From Cyprinodon diabolis (lineage: Eukaryota > Chordata > Actinopteri > Cyprinodontiformes > Cyprinodontidae): DNA of 64,000 nt. Under the pieces are notes generated by a model that was given only the letters and a program-made list of their open reading frames with translations, ran no database searches and was not told where the DNA came from. The DNA is taken from NCBI GenBank assembly GCA_030533445.1, contig CM060069.1, positions 30,388,837-30,452,836 of the forward strand, read 5' to 3'. Made by a program: the position numbers and the translations under genes. Of this stretch, positions 63,821 to 64,000 are shown one piece after another. How positions within the stretch are numbered: the first letter of the stretch is position 1; every line of letters starts with the position of its first letter.

Positions 63821-64000
63821 TACATATAAACAATGTCGTTTATATGTAGGGGGCAGGCTTTCAGATAGTAATATTTCATAGCGCGTATACCTTGGTGTAT
63901 CATATCTCTAGGTTTTGCACTGTGTAGGGGGGTCCGCGGTATCCTCCCCCTGGAAAATTTTTAAATTTAGACACTCTGAAATGCTATTTCCTTCATGTTG

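Overview
The window reads as AT-rich intron-dense DNA from a ray-finned (teleost) fish. The evidence is one vertebrate gene spread over more than 30 kb with consensus GT-AG introns, plus a repeat landscape typical of teleosts: L2-type and other LINEs, tRNA-derived SINEs, many hAT, Tc1 and TTAA-flanked DNA transposons, solo-LTR-like insertions and long microsatellites. I cannot name the species. There is no bacterial-style gene organisation; most open frames outside the exons described here look fortuitous.

The only host gene I can support is on the + strand: a matrix metalloproteinase closest to MMP17 (MT4-MMP, the GPI-anchored membrane type). Six consecutive coding exons are visible (23451-23737, 46289-46465, 49316-49418, 51560-51642, 53757-53909, 54665-54922). 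They join in one open frame of about 354 codons covering the catalytic domain, the hinge and most of the four-bladed hemopexin domain. The signal peptide, propeptide (cysteine switch), furin site, last hemopexin part and GPI signal are not found, so the first exons should lie before base 1 and the last after base 64000.

Layout. 1-1402: 3' half of an L2-group LINE with a frameshift. 1403-23450: presumed upstream intron with hAT MITEs (3229, 6794), TIR elements (4061, 9041, 9635), a retroposed fold-back element (7500), a tRNA-SINE (15740) and a LINE/SINE tail (21785). 23738-46288: a 22.5-kb intron with a TTAA-flanked THAP-domain transposon remnant (26988-28073), an LTR-like element interrupted by a hAT MITE (31637-32852), a second fold-back copy (33482), two 922-bp palindromic TTAA elements flanking a solo-LTR-like element (36201-38885), and a Tc1 transposase relic (42770-43530). 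46466-54664: short introns with a telomere-repeat-bearing TIR element (47386) and a reverse-strand LINE relic (52422). 54923-64000: last visible intron, starting with a long GATA array 19 bases after the donor, then a 1.29-kb hAT element (55814-57105) and SINE pieces near the end.

I did not find a convincing new biological system. The observations most worth checking are mobile-element ones: the THAP/TTAA element, the twin 922-bp palindromes, the fold-back family that carries LINE-like target duplications, and the telomere-like array inside a TIR element. The splice-adjacent GATA array in the metalloproteinase gene is also worth checking.
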